64,000 nt of DNA from Robertmurraya sp. FSL R5-0851. GTDB lineage: Bacteria; Bacillota; Bacilli; Bacillales; Cytobacillaceae. Where the stretch lies: positions 2,461,001 through 2,525,000 of the forward strand of contig NZ_JBBOOE010000001.1 of assembly GCF_038002965.1 (NCBI RefSeq), given 5' to 3'. Shown one piece after another: positions 1 to 7,570 of the stretch (its first letter is position 1; each line of letters starts with the position of its first letter). The notes under the pieces were generated by a model. It was given only the letters and a program-made list of their open reading frames with translations. It made no database searches and was not told the origin of the DNA. The translations under genes and the position numbers were made by a program.

Positions 1-473
1 CCGACTTCTCTCCCTTGTATATACCAATCTAGCTCCGGGTAATTATATTCAGCAGATTCATACTCCTCGGTGTATGAAATCGCCTCACCATTTCTATAAA
101 CATATGGTCCAAAAAATTCAGTATTCTCGTTATATTGAAAGGGCTCCAACCAAATGCCGAGCCCGAATGTATTGGCGTTTAATTTAATGGTTTCTTCTAA
201 GGACTTTTTATAATCGTCTTTAACTAGCGCGTTCCCTTTAACCTTGTACAACGTGGCAATGGACTCAGCAAGCCTAGTGTGAGCTGTGAAACCATGCTCC
301 ATTTCCTCTAAAACCGTCGCCATCTGGTTATTCACACTAGAATCTGTCAGTTCAGTGATTTCTTTTTTCGAGCTAAAAAAACTTAAAGCCGTGATTGCAA
401 TCGTAGAAATAAGAATAATAGGTAAAAACATACTGAGCATTTTGATTTTAATACTACTTTTTCTTTTTATCAT
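1..473 (-). CDS. Methyl-accepting chemotaxis protein, N-terminal part (truncated by window edge)
   Basis: The reading frame runs off the left edge, so only about 157 N-terminal residues are visible. They hold a basic start (MIKRKSSIKIK), one membrane segment at about residues 12-32, and then an extracytoplasmic segment that looks like a double-Cache sensor: a long helix with MATVLEEMEHGFTAHTRLAE, then GLGIWLEPFQ and LDWYIQGRE. The LDWY...REV stretch matches the conserved Cache 'WY' region of Bacillus chemoreceptors. A GGGGG ribosome site lies 7 bases before the ATG. The signalling domain would lie outside the window, so a Cache-containing histidine kinase or diguanylate cyclase is not excluded. 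Confidence 0.75.
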   Translation of the reverse strand, partial: MIKRKSSIKIKMLSMFLPIILISTIAITALSFFSSKKEITELTDSSVNNQMATVLEEMEHGFTAHTRLAESIATLYKVKGNALVKDDYKKSLEETIKLNANTFGLGIWLEPFQYNENTEFFGPYVYRNGEAISYTEEYESAEYNYPELDWYIQGREV

Positions 474-594
474 AAACCTACCCCCAGCAAGTCGCTTTTA
501 TTGTGTATTGTAAACATATAGTTCCCTCCTATCTTATATCGGTAAACTCCCTCATAGCTTAACTTCCATTTGTTACAAATAGGTGGCGATCATG

Positions 595-830
595 TATCCA
601 TTTACCCTCCGAAGCATTCGAAATTGACCTTCGAAAACCGAGATAGGACTATTTAACCTCTCCGAAACATTCACAAACAACCTTCGAAACTAAGAATTTA
701 TCCTTGTGAATGATTCGGAAGTGACCTATGAATCAAAGTCTTTCGATGCGAACGATTCGAAAGCACCCTTCGAAACAAAGTTTATTACCCTCCGATTGTT
801 TCGGAAACACCCTTCGAATGCCTATTGTAG
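595..830. repeat. Degenerate intergenic repeats with TTCGAA boxes
   Basis: The 490-base spacer between the chemoreceptor and the DUF2269 gene has no gene. It carries about five degenerate copies of a unit ending in CCTTCGAA, with box starts near 628, 681, 725, 767 and 811, so the spacing varies from 42 to 53 bases. Several boxes pair with an upstream CTCCGAA or ATTCGAA and could form short hairpins. Copies are too diverged to be a recent duplication. Confidence 0.6.
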
Positions 831-966
831 TTGCCATTTAACCGATTACTTATATAGCTTTATGGAAAAATGAAAAATTTTAGTTTCTAATATTTTCATA
901 ATGTAATTGTTATCTTTTCCTTATTTTTGTATAATTGGAAGAAAATTAAAATGGGAGGAAAGATCT

Positions 967-1554
967 ATGCTTTATAACCTAATGTTGTTTTTCCACATAT
1001 TTGGGACCTTGTTGATGTTTATGGGGGTTGCCATTGCTCTAACGGCCCTGCTCTCCATCCTTTATGCAAAGGATACGCAGTCGATCAGAACATGGGCAAA
1101 GGTTGCGGTAAAATCAGATGGGCTCATTCCCATTAGTGTAATCTTTATATTATTTCCTGGTTTATATTTAGTGTTTTCGACTTGGGGCTGGGGAACGGGT
1201 TGGATTGATCTATGTTTAGCCACTCTTATCGCAATGACGATTATGGGACCCGTAATCAACTTGCCACGTTTAAAAGCTATTTTAGAAGCAGCGAACAATG
1301 AAACAAACAGCTCCCCTTCTACCGCACTTTTACAAACGATTCATAACCGAACTCTTTGGAACTCATTTATGATTATGACCATGCTTGGATTTGGCATTGT
1401 ATTTTTAATGACAATGAAGCTCGCCATGGTAGGGTCTCTTGTTACCCTTTTGATATCGGTTGTTCTTGGATACGTATTAGCTACCATTATTTTAGGGAAA
1501 GCTTTTAACAGTAATAAAATAAATACAGGTTCCAATCATACATTAACGAAATAA
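967..1554 (+). CDS. DUF2269-type membrane protein
   Basis: A 195-residue integral membrane protein with about four hydrophobic segments (roughly residues 5-30, 50-75, 80-105 and 135-175). The beginning, LYNLMLFFHIFGTLLMFMG, fits the DUF2269 family of unknown function. The ATG at 967 is chosen over the upstream in-frame ATG at 907 because GGGAGGA lies just before it. It stands alone between two repeat-filled spacers. No catalytic residues are apparent, and family assignment is by overall look only. Confidence 0.7.
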   Translation: MLYNLMLFFHIFGTLLMFMGVAIALTALLSILYAKDTQSIRTWAKVAVKSDGLIPISVIFILFPGLYLVFSTWGWGTGWIDLCLATLIAMTIMGPVINLPRLKAILEAANNETNSSPSTALLQTIHNRTLWNSFMIMTMLGFGIVFLMTMKLAMVGSLVTLLISVVLGYVLATIILGKAFNSNKINTGSNHTLTK

Positions 1555-1667
1555 AGTAAAACGTTCGGAGCTCCTCCATCAAGCGAATCGTTTTGAGTCG
1601 CATACAGTTAAAGACATAGAAAATGAGAGTATATATGAACTGGACTTGATAGAATATGCACTTGGTT

Positions 1668-2147
1668 GTCCGAATCCAGAGGGTATTCGGACTGCACTCA
1701 ATTGAAATGACACTGGCATGTCCGAATCCAAAGGGTATTCGGACTGCACTCAATCGAAATGACACTGCCCTGTCTGAATCCAGAAGGTATTCAGACTGCA
1801 TTCAATCGAAATGACACTGCCCTGTCTGAATCCAGAGGCTATTCGGACTGCACTCAATCTAAAAGGCACTGCCCTGTCTGAATCCTGAGGCTATTCAGAC
1901 TGCACTTTATCGAAATGACGCTGGCCTGTCCGAATCCAGAGGCTATTCGGACTGCACTTTATCGAAATGACACTGGCCTGTCCGAATCCAGAGGCTATTC
2001 GGACTGCATTCAATCGAAATGACACTGCCCTGTCTGAATCCAGAGGCTATTCGGACTGCACTCAATCGAAATGATAATAGCCTGTCTGAATCCAGAGGCT
2101 ATTCGGACTGCACTCAATCGAAATGACGCTGGCCTGTCCGAATCCAG
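1668..2147. repeat. Tandem array of nine 52-bp hairpin units plus a partial tenth
   Basis: Nine units of exactly 52 bases start at 1668 and every 52 bases after that; a tenth partial unit begins at 2136. Each unit opens with an inverted repeat, GTCCGAAT - 9 bases - ATTCGGAC, followed by a 27-base spacer of the type TGCACTCAATCGAAATGACACTGGCCT. Where the left arm changes to GTCTGAAT, the right arm is either ATTCAGAC (units 3 and 5) or ATTCGGAC (units 4, 8, 9, a G-U pair in RNA). No unit has the C-A mismatch combination. The stretch 1555-1667 before the array holds nothing recognised. Confidence 0.95.
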
Positions 2148-2241
2148 TAAACCCTTTTTTACTTTCACCTCATTCAATTATTATATTCCTCCCTATTACC
2201 AATCAAATATTTATTTTTCCTTAGTAAAGTAATCAAATCAT

Positions 2242-2270
2242 TTGACTAATAATTCACAATCTTTTATCAT
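2242..2270 (+). promoter_or_regulatory. SigA-type promoter for riboswitch leader
   Basis: TTGACT at 2242-2247 and TATCAT at 2265-2270 are separated by 17 bases. Transcription would start near 2278, just before the riboswitch. Confidence 0.6.
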
Positions 2271-2290
2271 TAACACATACAAACAAATAT

Positions 2291-2393
2291 CTCCTTAAAG
2301 GGGAGTAGCTTTTACAGCAAAGTCGTCACTACGGAGTCACTATTCTCCCGGCTTTGTTGGCAACCATTTGTCGTTGTTAGCAAGACCTTTACC
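2291..2393 (+). promoter_or_regulatory. yybP-ykoY (Mn2+) riboswitch
   Basis: The leader has the hallmarks of the yybP-ykoY class: AAAGGGGAGTAGC at the 5' side, GTCGTCACTACGGAG, CCCGGCTTTGTTGGCAAC, and the closing GCAAGACCTTTACC. The AAAGG at the 5' end can pair with CCTTT at 2386-2390 to close the aptamer. This class is known to bind Mn2+ and usually precedes exporters such as MntP or TerC-like proteins. Here the next gene is a 40-codon basic protein. The class call is from remembered consensus, not a covariance-model score. Confidence 0.82.
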
Positions 2394-2417
2394 TGTTTGT
2401 AAAGGTTTATTTACATT

Positions 2418-2450
2418 AAACCTTTACCATAGTGGTAGAGGTTTTTTATT
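2418..2450 (+). terminator. Riboswitch expression-platform terminator
   Basis: AAACCTTTACCA and TGGTAGAGGTTT form a stem ending in TTTTTT. Upstream, GTAAAGGTTTA (about 2399-2409) can pair either with the aptamer's CCTTTAC or with the terminator's left arm. That layout predicts that the closed, Mn2+-bound aptamer frees this segment to block the terminator, an ON switch. Confidence 0.75.
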
Positions 2451-2502
2451 GAATGATATTGTCAGAAAAATCAAATTTTAATTAACAGGAAGGAAGAACG
2501 AG

Positions 2503-2625
2503 ATGAAACCTGGAAAACCAACTTTAGAAGAACTGATGAAACGAAACAAAGAGGAATTACTCAAGGATAAGTTATTAGTCGAGAGGATCGAAAGACGCGT
2601 AGAAGAAAAAATTATTAAGCAATAA
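2503..2625 (+). CDS. FbpB-like small basic protein (40 aa)
   Basis: A 40-residue, highly charged helical protein with the pattern TLEELMKRNKEELLKDK...IERRVEEK. This resembles the Fur-regulated basic protein B family of Bacillus, whose B. subtilis member is iron-regulated and assists the small RNA FsrA. AGGAAGG precedes the ATG by 9 bases, and a strong terminator follows directly, so it is a single-gene unit. It sits behind a yybP-ykoY riboswitch, pointing to manganese rather than (or besides) iron control; no clear Fur box was seen. Family assignment is tentative because the protein is so short. Confidence 0.65.
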   Translation: MKPGKPTLEELMKRNKEELLKDKLLVERIERRVEEKIIKQ

Positions 2626-2634
2626 CGGCGTTTA

Positions 2635-2664
2635 GGCCCCCATCTGTACAGATGGGGCCCTTTG
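2635..2664. terminator. Intrinsic terminator after FbpB-like gene
   Basis: GGCCCCCATCTG TA CAGATGGGGCC is a near-perfect stem followed by CTTTGTT. It lies between convergent genes. Confidence 0.85.
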
Positions 2665-3294
2665 TTAATTTAAACCTTTCTCCACAACATAATCTTCATT
2701 TGAATTCTTTACAACCATATCGAAATGATGATGATATGGATGCATGAATAGTTCATATTGAATTCTTCGCTCTTTATGAGAATTTCTCAAATAATTGAGG
2801 TCGGTTCCCCTCTCAGTAACATCACGAATGCTCCTCCTCATAAGCTCCGTTTCTTCATCCGTATAGAAGTAAATTTTCAAATTGAATAAATCTGGATTAG
2901 TAAAAGCGACACTCATGCCTTCCACGATATTCACTTTTTTTGAAGGAATCAAGGAGCTACTTTTGCCAATCGGAAAAAAATTGAATCCCTCTTTTAACAT
3001 ATGAATATCTCTTTCTAATGCAGTTACATGATGAGCCAATGGATGACAAGCGGTCATTTTATCATGATGAATTTGATTCTCATATTCATAATCGATTTGC
3101 GTGTACTTCCTTAGATTCGAGCCAATAATGTATGGATCCGTATTCATGTAATTCACCTCATTAGGATCCAATAATTTTAATAAACTGTTAGCAAATGTAG
3201 TCTTTCCAGAAGCTCCATGACCCGATATACCAATCATTATTTTTCTATCACTGCTATTTATCCAATTTGCAATCTCATGTAATAACTTTTCCAT
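2665..3294 (-). CDS. Uridine kinase-like P-loop NTPase
   Basis: A 209-residue nucleotide kinase-like protein. The Walker A motif GISGHGASGKTT lies near residue 22, a DPYIIG segment follows like the substrate-binding region of uridine and panthothenate kinases, and KVNIVEGM is the likely Walker B strand with a following acidic position. RDVTERG resembles the lid arginine region. The ATG at 3294 is chosen because GGAGG sits 5 bases upstream; an open frame extends to 3372 but lacks a ribosome site. It lies 97 bases downstream of the V4R-STAS gene on the same strand and may be co-transcribed. The substrate is unknown; phosphorylation of a nucleoside or small metabolite is inferred. Confidence 0.72.
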   Translation of the reverse strand: MEKLLHEIANWINSSDRKIMIGISGHGASGKTTFANSLLKLLDPNEVNYMNTDPYIIGSNLRKYTQIDYEYENQIHHDKMTACHPLAHHVTALERDIHMLKEGFNFFPIGKSSSLIPSKKVNIVEGMSVAFTNPDLFNLKIYFYTDEETELMRRSIRDVTERGTDLNYLRNSHKERRIQYELFMHPYHHHFDMVVKNSNEDYVVEKGLN

Positions 3295-3391
3295 CTTATC
3301 CTCCATTTTTGAACAACACTGAAAACCCAACAACATCCTAAACCTATTTAAGGTTTCATCAACTACCTCCATGCGCTCAACCTAGCACAGA

Positions 3392-4411
3392 TTAACTGAT
3401 CGTTTTCCCCACCTGAGAAAGTGCATATTGAATTCCATGCTGCAGTGTTTGAAAAACTTCATAACGACTAAGCGTGACATGGGATTGAGCCATTTGTATG
3501 GCTAAGCTGACAGGAATACCCACCAATATGGATTTGGTCCCTATTAAGGAAGCTGCAGAGCCTATTTTTACAATAAGGTCGATGGTAAAATGATCCACTT
3601 CCGTATCAAGACCGGTTAAGTCAAGAATCAGATAATTAGCTTTATGCTTTGGTAAATTGCTCAAGGTGTTAATTAAAAGGTCTTCTGAACGGTCCTCCTC
3701 GTATTTCCCGATCAGGGGAACAACGACAATTCCATCAAAGATTGGTATAATCGGAGAAGAAAGTTTTTTTACCAGATTTCGAAGTTCACTTGTTTTCTGT
3801 TCCACCATTTCTTCTAAGCGTAAAATTTGTTCAGACTCTTTTTTTCGAGCTAACTGGTGGATATTTGAGGTTGCCGTAATATTGGAAGGAAAGTACTTAA
3901 CGATGCTGTATTCAGACCCTTCGAGTTGGTCTTGTTCATATTCGTACCAAATGTTCACTCCAAAAAGGCTACTGAATACCCCTGCGAAATGAGCGGCTAA
4001 AAAGGCGGTTCCCTTGTTCTTCCCTTGAGCCAAGTTGATTTTGTATTCCCAACTATCTCTGATATGAGCAACAAGCGTTTTCGTTTCGTAATCGAGGTGC
4101 TTTATTTCTGCTCTTCCCCAGCCGGCAGAAGCGTATGTATTGGCCATCATTTTTGCTACCGCTTTCACATCAAAGTCCTTGATTTTCCGGAAGTAGTCCC
4201 CTACTACAAGGCCTTGGCGATACCCGGTTGTCTCAAGAACCAAATTGGATGCCTCTTCGCCTGATATCTCTTCAATGGTGTCAAAGAAAGACTTCATAGC
4301 ACTATTGATCCAAAAAAGGACAGCATCCTGATTTTCATATTGAAACTTTCCATTTTCAACATCCCAATTAAATCTCAGTCCTTCTATATTTACCTTTGAG
4401 TTTTTGCTCAT
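3392..4411 (-). CDS. V4R-like sensor with C-terminal STAS domain (RsbR-like)
   Basis: A 339-residue protein in three parts. The N-terminal ~190 residues look like a V4R-type small-molecule-binding fold (LVLETTGYRQGLVVGDYF, MANTYASAGWGRAE). A short coiled coil follows (KKESEQILRLEEMVEQKTSEL). A C-terminal STAS domain starts at SSPIIPIFDGIVVVPLIG, the sequence style of stressosome RsbR proteins. The two phosphorylated threonines of RsbRA are not conserved: the first position is Glu in PLIGKYEEDR and the second falls on His in LDTEVDHF. The ATG at 4411 has AAGGGGTG before it; upstream in-frame starts reach 4591 without a ribosome site. A role in stress or ligand signalling is inferred. Confidence 0.72.
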   Translation of the reverse strand: MSKNSKVNIEGLRFNWDVENGKFQYENQDAVLFWINSAMKSFFDTIEEISGEEASNLVLETTGYRQGLVVGDYFRKIKDFDVKAVAKMMANTYASAGWGRAEIKHLDYETKTLVAHIRDSWEYKINLAQGKNKGTAFLAAHFAGVFSSLFGVNIWYEYEQDQLEGSEYSIVKYFPSNITATSNIHQLARKKESEQILRLEEMVEQKTSELRNLVKKLSSPIIPIFDGIVVVPLIGKYEEDRSEDLLINTLSNLPKHKANYLILDLTGLDTEVDHFTIDLIVKIGSAASLIGTKSILVGIPVSLAIQMAQSHVTLSRYEVFQTLQHGIQYALSQVGKTIS

Positions 4412-4766
4412 ACCGCACCCCTTGTCTTTGTATAGTCGTTCCAAAATGCTAGAAAGGAATGACAGATGCCGTTCCTCCACCTTCTCTAACATATGTAAAC
4501 CATCAAACAGCATGTAATATAGTAAGAGTTTCGTATACATGCATAGAACCACCCACCGCCTTACTACTCTCCCTAATTTTACTATAAACATTAATTTTTT
4601 CCATTTATATGATAATAAAGATCATAATCTCCCTCTTCTATCTTTAAAATTTAATACAATCGTTATATTAGTTACATTTATCATCTAATTTAAACAAACC
4701 TGTAAATTTGTAATAGTGAATCCTATGATACATTAAATTTACAAGTAAGATTAAAGAGTTGATACT

Positions 4767-5288
4767 ATGTTAAATGTAAAAGAAACTACTGAATTACTTC
4801 GGAGTGAAGGCATCGCGGATAGTGAAGAAACGTTGATTCGTTGGATTCTCGATGGGAAAATAAGGGCCAAAAGAACAAAAGATTTAAATATAAACTTTTC
4901 TATCGACCCTTTCGATTTAGCCACTTTTATTGTTGAAAAGAAAAATGAGAGATTGAGTCAACAATTCGGCGTCGATTATGAGCATTGGGAAAAAACATTT
5001 CAGGAAAATACCAGATTAAAAGAAAAAATGGAAGAACTAGAAATAACTCTACGAATTGAACGAGCCAAGGTTCGTTCATTGAAAAAAATGGTCCGATCAG
5101 AAAATTCATTATTCACGCCTGCCCCTTATTCCATCCACTCCCTATTAGGGGTTGAAGAGGATGCTGACAAGGACTTCATGAAAAAAGAGCTAAAAAAACT
5201 ACTTAAGTTCCTTCATCCAGATCGTGGTGGGGATGAAAGACTATTTAAAGTGTTTTATGAACACTACGAAAAAATGAATTTTAAGTAA
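4767..5288 (+). CDS. HTH - coiled coil - J-domain-like protein
   Basis: A 173-residue protein with an unusual order of parts. Residues 1-55 resemble a MerR/excisionase-type helix-turn-helix (LNVKETTELLRSEG, TLIRWILDGKIRAKR). Residues 65-115 are a charged coiled coil. The C-terminus (about 120-173) has LKKLLKFLHPDRGGDERLFK and VFYEHYEKMN, which carries the HPD tripeptide of J-domains with the compact HPDRGGD form. J-domains activate Hsp70 ATPases, so the protein may bring DnaK to a DNA-bound or coiled-coil partner; that is inference. The ribosome site is weak (AAGAG). It lies 31 bases before a 63-codon gene, probably an operon. Confidence 0.68.
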   Translation: MLNVKETTELLRSEGIADSEETLIRWILDGKIRAKRTKDLNINFSIDPFDLATFIVEKKNERLSQQFGVDYEHWEKTFQENTRLKEKMEELEITLRIERAKVRSLKKMVRSENSLFTPAPYSIHSLLGVEEDADKDFMKKELKKLLKFLHPDRGGDERLFKVFYEHYEKMNFK

Positions 5289-5319
5289 TTTTATAAAAAT
5301 AAAGAAAGGTGGTCATTTT

Positions 5320-5511
5320 ATGGCAGACTTAAATTTACAACAACTTGTAGAGGCGATACCTAAATCTGTATTAAATGCATCTGATCGTGATTTGGAAGGA
5401 TTCCAGAAAATCCTTCAAGAAACCATTAAATTAAGAGAAGGACATCTTAATTTACAAAAAATGATTAAAAGTTACTCGCTATCAAGTCCTACTCATACGA
5501 ATCAACGATAA
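5320..5511 (+). CDS. Hypothetical protein (63 aa)
   Basis: Not recognised. It is a soluble, mostly helical 63-residue protein (LQQLVEAIPKSVLNASDRDLEGFQKIL). AAAGGTGG lies 7 bases before the ATG. It follows the HTH/J-domain gene by 31 bases and is closed by a good terminator, so the two likely form a transcription unit. Confidence 0.68.
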   Translation: MADLNLQQLVEAIPKSVLNASDRDLEGFQKILQETIKLREGHLNLQKMIKSYSLSSPTHTNQR

Positions 5512-5518
5512 GTACTCA

Positions 5519-5550
5519 GAGGACATTTTTTGAAGATGTCCTCCTTTTTT
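5519..5550. terminator. Intrinsic terminator between convergent genes
   Basis: GAGGACAT (5519-5526) and ATGTCCTC (5536-5543) form an 8-bp stem followed by CTTTTTT. It serves the plus-strand pair and perhaps the GNAT gene on the other strand. Confidence 0.85.
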
Positions 5551-6046
5551 ATTTGAGAGTGATATGTTTGACCATGTTATACCACCGTACTCCTCCATGT
5601 TGTGATTGGGATATTCCGTGATTAACAAAGCCTAATTTTTCATAAAAAGTTACTAAATCTTCTTTACATGTTAAGGTGATACCTTCTCTCTCGTTTTCTA
5701 GTACAAGCTCTTCTATTTTATTCATTAAGATTCTTGCTATTCCTAGATTTCTTGCCATTGTGGACACGGCTAATCCTAAAATGCTCTGATATCCTCCTCT
5801 TGTCGGGTTCTTCTTGATTTTCTCAAAAAGATCATCTGTTATGTAAGGCTGATTAATAATAGGGCCATTAATATACCCAAGGATATCCCCTTCTTTTTCT
5901 GCCACAATAAACGTGTCAGGAATTAACTCAATTCTCTCTACAAATGCTTCTTTCGTGGCAGCTTCTTCTTTAGAAAATCCTTCATTCTCAATCAATAAAA
6001 GATGTTCTAGATCAGTTGATTGAACATTTCTTAAAGTAATCTTCAT
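5549..6046 (-). CDS. GNAT family N-acetyltransferase (AANAT-like)
   Basis: A 165-residue GNAT protein. It opens with ITLRNVQSTDLEHLLLIEN and has the acceptor-site style of arylalkylamine acetyltransferases (FVERIELIPDTFIVAE). The acetyl-CoA loop region is LGLAVSTMARNLGIARILM, and the end carries FYEKLGFVNHG. It would transfer an acetyl group from acetyl-CoA to an amine. Its GAGGTG ribosome site lies inside the end of the upstream lipoprotein gene, 6 bases away, so the two are translationally close and surely co-transcribed. Substrate unknown. Confidence 0.8.
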   Translation of the reverse strand: MKITLRNVQSTDLEHLLLIENEGFSKEEAATKEAFVERIELIPDTFIVAEKEGDILGYINGPIINQPYITDDLFEKIKKNPTRGGYQSILGLAVSTMARNLGIARILMNKIEELVLENEREGITLTCKEDLVTFYEKLGFVNHGISQSQHGGVRWYNMVKHITLK

Positions 6047-6052
6047 GGTTTA

Positions 6053-6283
6053 TCACCTCTTACTTATTTCATAATCCACCATGGATACGATTTCTTGACT
6101 AACAGCCACCTTCTCAACACTTGAGTCTTTCGGGCTAACTGGAATCAGTTTCTTTCCTTCATCTGTAAGACTGTTGTATGCAATCATTTCCATGGATACT
6201 CCACTTTTCGGTTCCATTACACTACACCCGGTTATTGATATAAATAGTTGGATTATAATTAAAGTACTTAACAGCTTTTTCAA
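6053..6283 (-). CDS. Small lipoprotein (76 aa)
   Basis: A lipoprotein signal peptide (MKKLLSTLIIIQLFISITGC) ends in a lipobox ITGC at residues 17-20, leaving a mature part of about 57 residues with no family I recognise. The start is TTG, with GGGGGATTAG just upstream; no ATG is available. It is first in a two-gene unit with the GNAT enzyme. It is likely anchored to the outer face of the membrane. Confidence 0.75.
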   Translation of the reverse strand: MKKLLSTLIIIQLFISITGCSVMEPKSGVSMEMIAYNSLTDEGKKLIPVSPKDSSVEKVAVSQEIVSMVDYEISKR

Positions 6284-6396
6284 ACTAATCCCCCTTACTT
6301 ATCAAAAGGCGTTCAACTTTTCTTTAAATATAGTTATCGAGTAAAATTCGCTGGTTTGCAATGCTTTGATAATTTGGTGAATTTGAGGGCTTCAAT

Positions 6397-6426
6397 ACAA
6401 AAAAAGCATCCCTAAAAAAGGAATGC
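6397..6426 (-). terminator. Intrinsic terminator
   Basis: On the minus strand GCATTCC and GGGATGC form a stem with a loop of Ts, followed by seven Ts. It ends the 6443-6754 gene. Confidence 0.7.
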
Positions 6427-6442
6427 AGATGGCTTTACTATC

Positions 6443-6754
6443 TTATTTCTCTTTGATCTGTTCACGGATTTTTTGAAGCTCCTCAAAGGAGAGTTCACTT
6501 AGAGAATTTTTTATTTCTTCCTCAATTTTTTTCCTATTGTTTTCTTGATATTGCTCCCACCATTTTCTGAGACCTTCTGTATGGTCCAATATGTATTCAA
6601 AATCTATTTCTTCTACTTCTTCATCTGATATATATTCCAATACTGCTGCTAACATATGTGAAAGGCTCTCGTCTTTGTTCGGTTGATTACTCTTCAAATG
6701 GATAATTTTTTCTATTTCTGTCTCTTCTTCCGTTTGTGCAGACTTTCTTGGCAT
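6443..6754 (-). CDS. Hypothetical acidic helical protein (103 aa)
   Basis: Not recognised. The protein is strongly charged and predicted helical, with a basic start (MPRKSAQ), an acidic middle (YISDEEVEEIDFEYILDH) and a C-terminal coiled coil (ELSFEELQKIREQIKEK). AAAGGAGAGG precedes the ATG. It has its own terminator and is monocistronic. Confidence 0.7.
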   Translation of the reverse strand: MPRKSAQTEEETEIEKIIHLKSNQPNKDESLSHMLAAVLEYISDEEVEEIDFEYILDHTEGLRKWWEQYQENNRKKIEEEIKNSLSELSFEELQKIREQIKEK

Positions 6755-6961
6755 AGTACCTCTCCTTTAGAATTTATTTTTAAGAATAGTATGACCTTAC
6801 ATAAGTCTTAGAATATGGATGGATTGAAAATTTTGTTTACACAATATTAAAAAGTTAAATATTGATCCTTGATTGTGTAAATAATTGGTAACTTGGACAT
6901 TCTCTCGCATTTTCTAATGTATGATAGGTTTGTAAGTTACCTAGACACTATTGAGGAGGCA

Positions 6962-7003
6962 ATGAAAATGGAAAAATTAAAGAAAGAGACTGATAGCGAA
7001 TAA
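6962..7003 (+). CDS. Possible 13-residue peptide MKMEKLKKETDSE
   Basis: A perfect GAGGAGG site lies 4 bases before an ATG that opens a 13-codon frame, followed 8 bases later by a GC-rich hairpin. The arrangement looks like a very short gene or the surviving start of a decayed one. Nothing in the peptide is recognisable. Confidence 0.4.
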   Translation: MKMEKLKKETDSE

Positions 7004-7011
7004 AAAGAGCT

Positions 7012-7040
7012 AACCCCTGTCATGTTCATTGACAGGGGTT
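7012..7040. terminator. Hairpin terminator
   Basis: AACCCCTGTCA and TGACAGGGGTT form an 11-bp perfect stem. Reading on the minus strand it is followed by AGCTCTTTTT, so it probably also ends the DUF421 remnant transcript. Confidence 0.75.
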
Positions 7041-7054
7041 TAAACCTAAAACCA

Positions 7055-7531
7055 TTAATATACCTGAAGGAACAAATCTTTATCTGATTCCCATACCGCA
7101 TATGCCACTTCTTTCACTGAAGATATATTTCTTTCATTGAGGCGTTTGATTAACCCTTTATAGTCCATACCAGATTCTTCTAAATGTTCCATAATGACTT
7201 CCCCATCACTGATGATCGTCAAAGGTACCATTCGTTTGGTTATTTTCAAGTTAAAATCTTTATATGTAGGTTTATCGGCCTCTTGTTTCTTTAAGATACT
7301 TATCGAGCCATTTGGTTCTAAAATGGCATATTCAACGTCTCGTAAGGAAAATACATCCTTAGATCGCAGCAATTGTTGAAGTTGATTAATATCAAGGTGA
7401 TTCCTCTTCAATTCTTTCCAATCTAATTTTCCTTCATGTATGATAAAGGATGGTTTTCCCTCTAAAAATAGTCGCAGTCTTAGGGATTTCTGGGTCGTAA
7501 ATTCCGTTATATAAATCAGGAGATCACCTTT
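7055..7531 (-). pseudogene. DUF421 (YetF-type) membrane protein, 5' truncated
   Basis: The frame encodes the C-terminal soluble part of a DUF421 protein: FLEGKPSFIIHEGKL, then LRSKDVFSLRDVEYAILEPNG and SILKKQEAD. YetF-type proteins normally start with three membrane helices, about 75 residues, and these are absent. The frame is open only from 7531; two consecutive TAG codons lie just upstream and no ATG, GTG or TTG with a ribosome site precedes the conserved part. AAAGGTGAT is followed by CTG and ATT codons only. It is best read as a gene that lost its membrane half, although expression from a non-standard start cannot be excluded. Confidence 0.7.
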
Positions 7532-7570
7532 CTACTACCTTACCTGTTATTAAAGCCCCGCTATTCCCCA

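Noticed and set aside
1505..1801. 98-residue minus-strand ORF over the start of the 52-bp array
   Set aside because: Composed of repeat units and the end of the DUF2269 gene in the wrong strand; no ribosome site.
1668..2147. Possible CRISPR array
   Set aside because: Whole 52-base units repeat, with no variable spacers and no cas genes; it is a tandem hairpin repeat.
2503..2625. FbpB-like frame as random ORF
   Set aside because: Strong ribosome site, promoter, riboswitch and terminator around it argue for a real gene, so it was kept.
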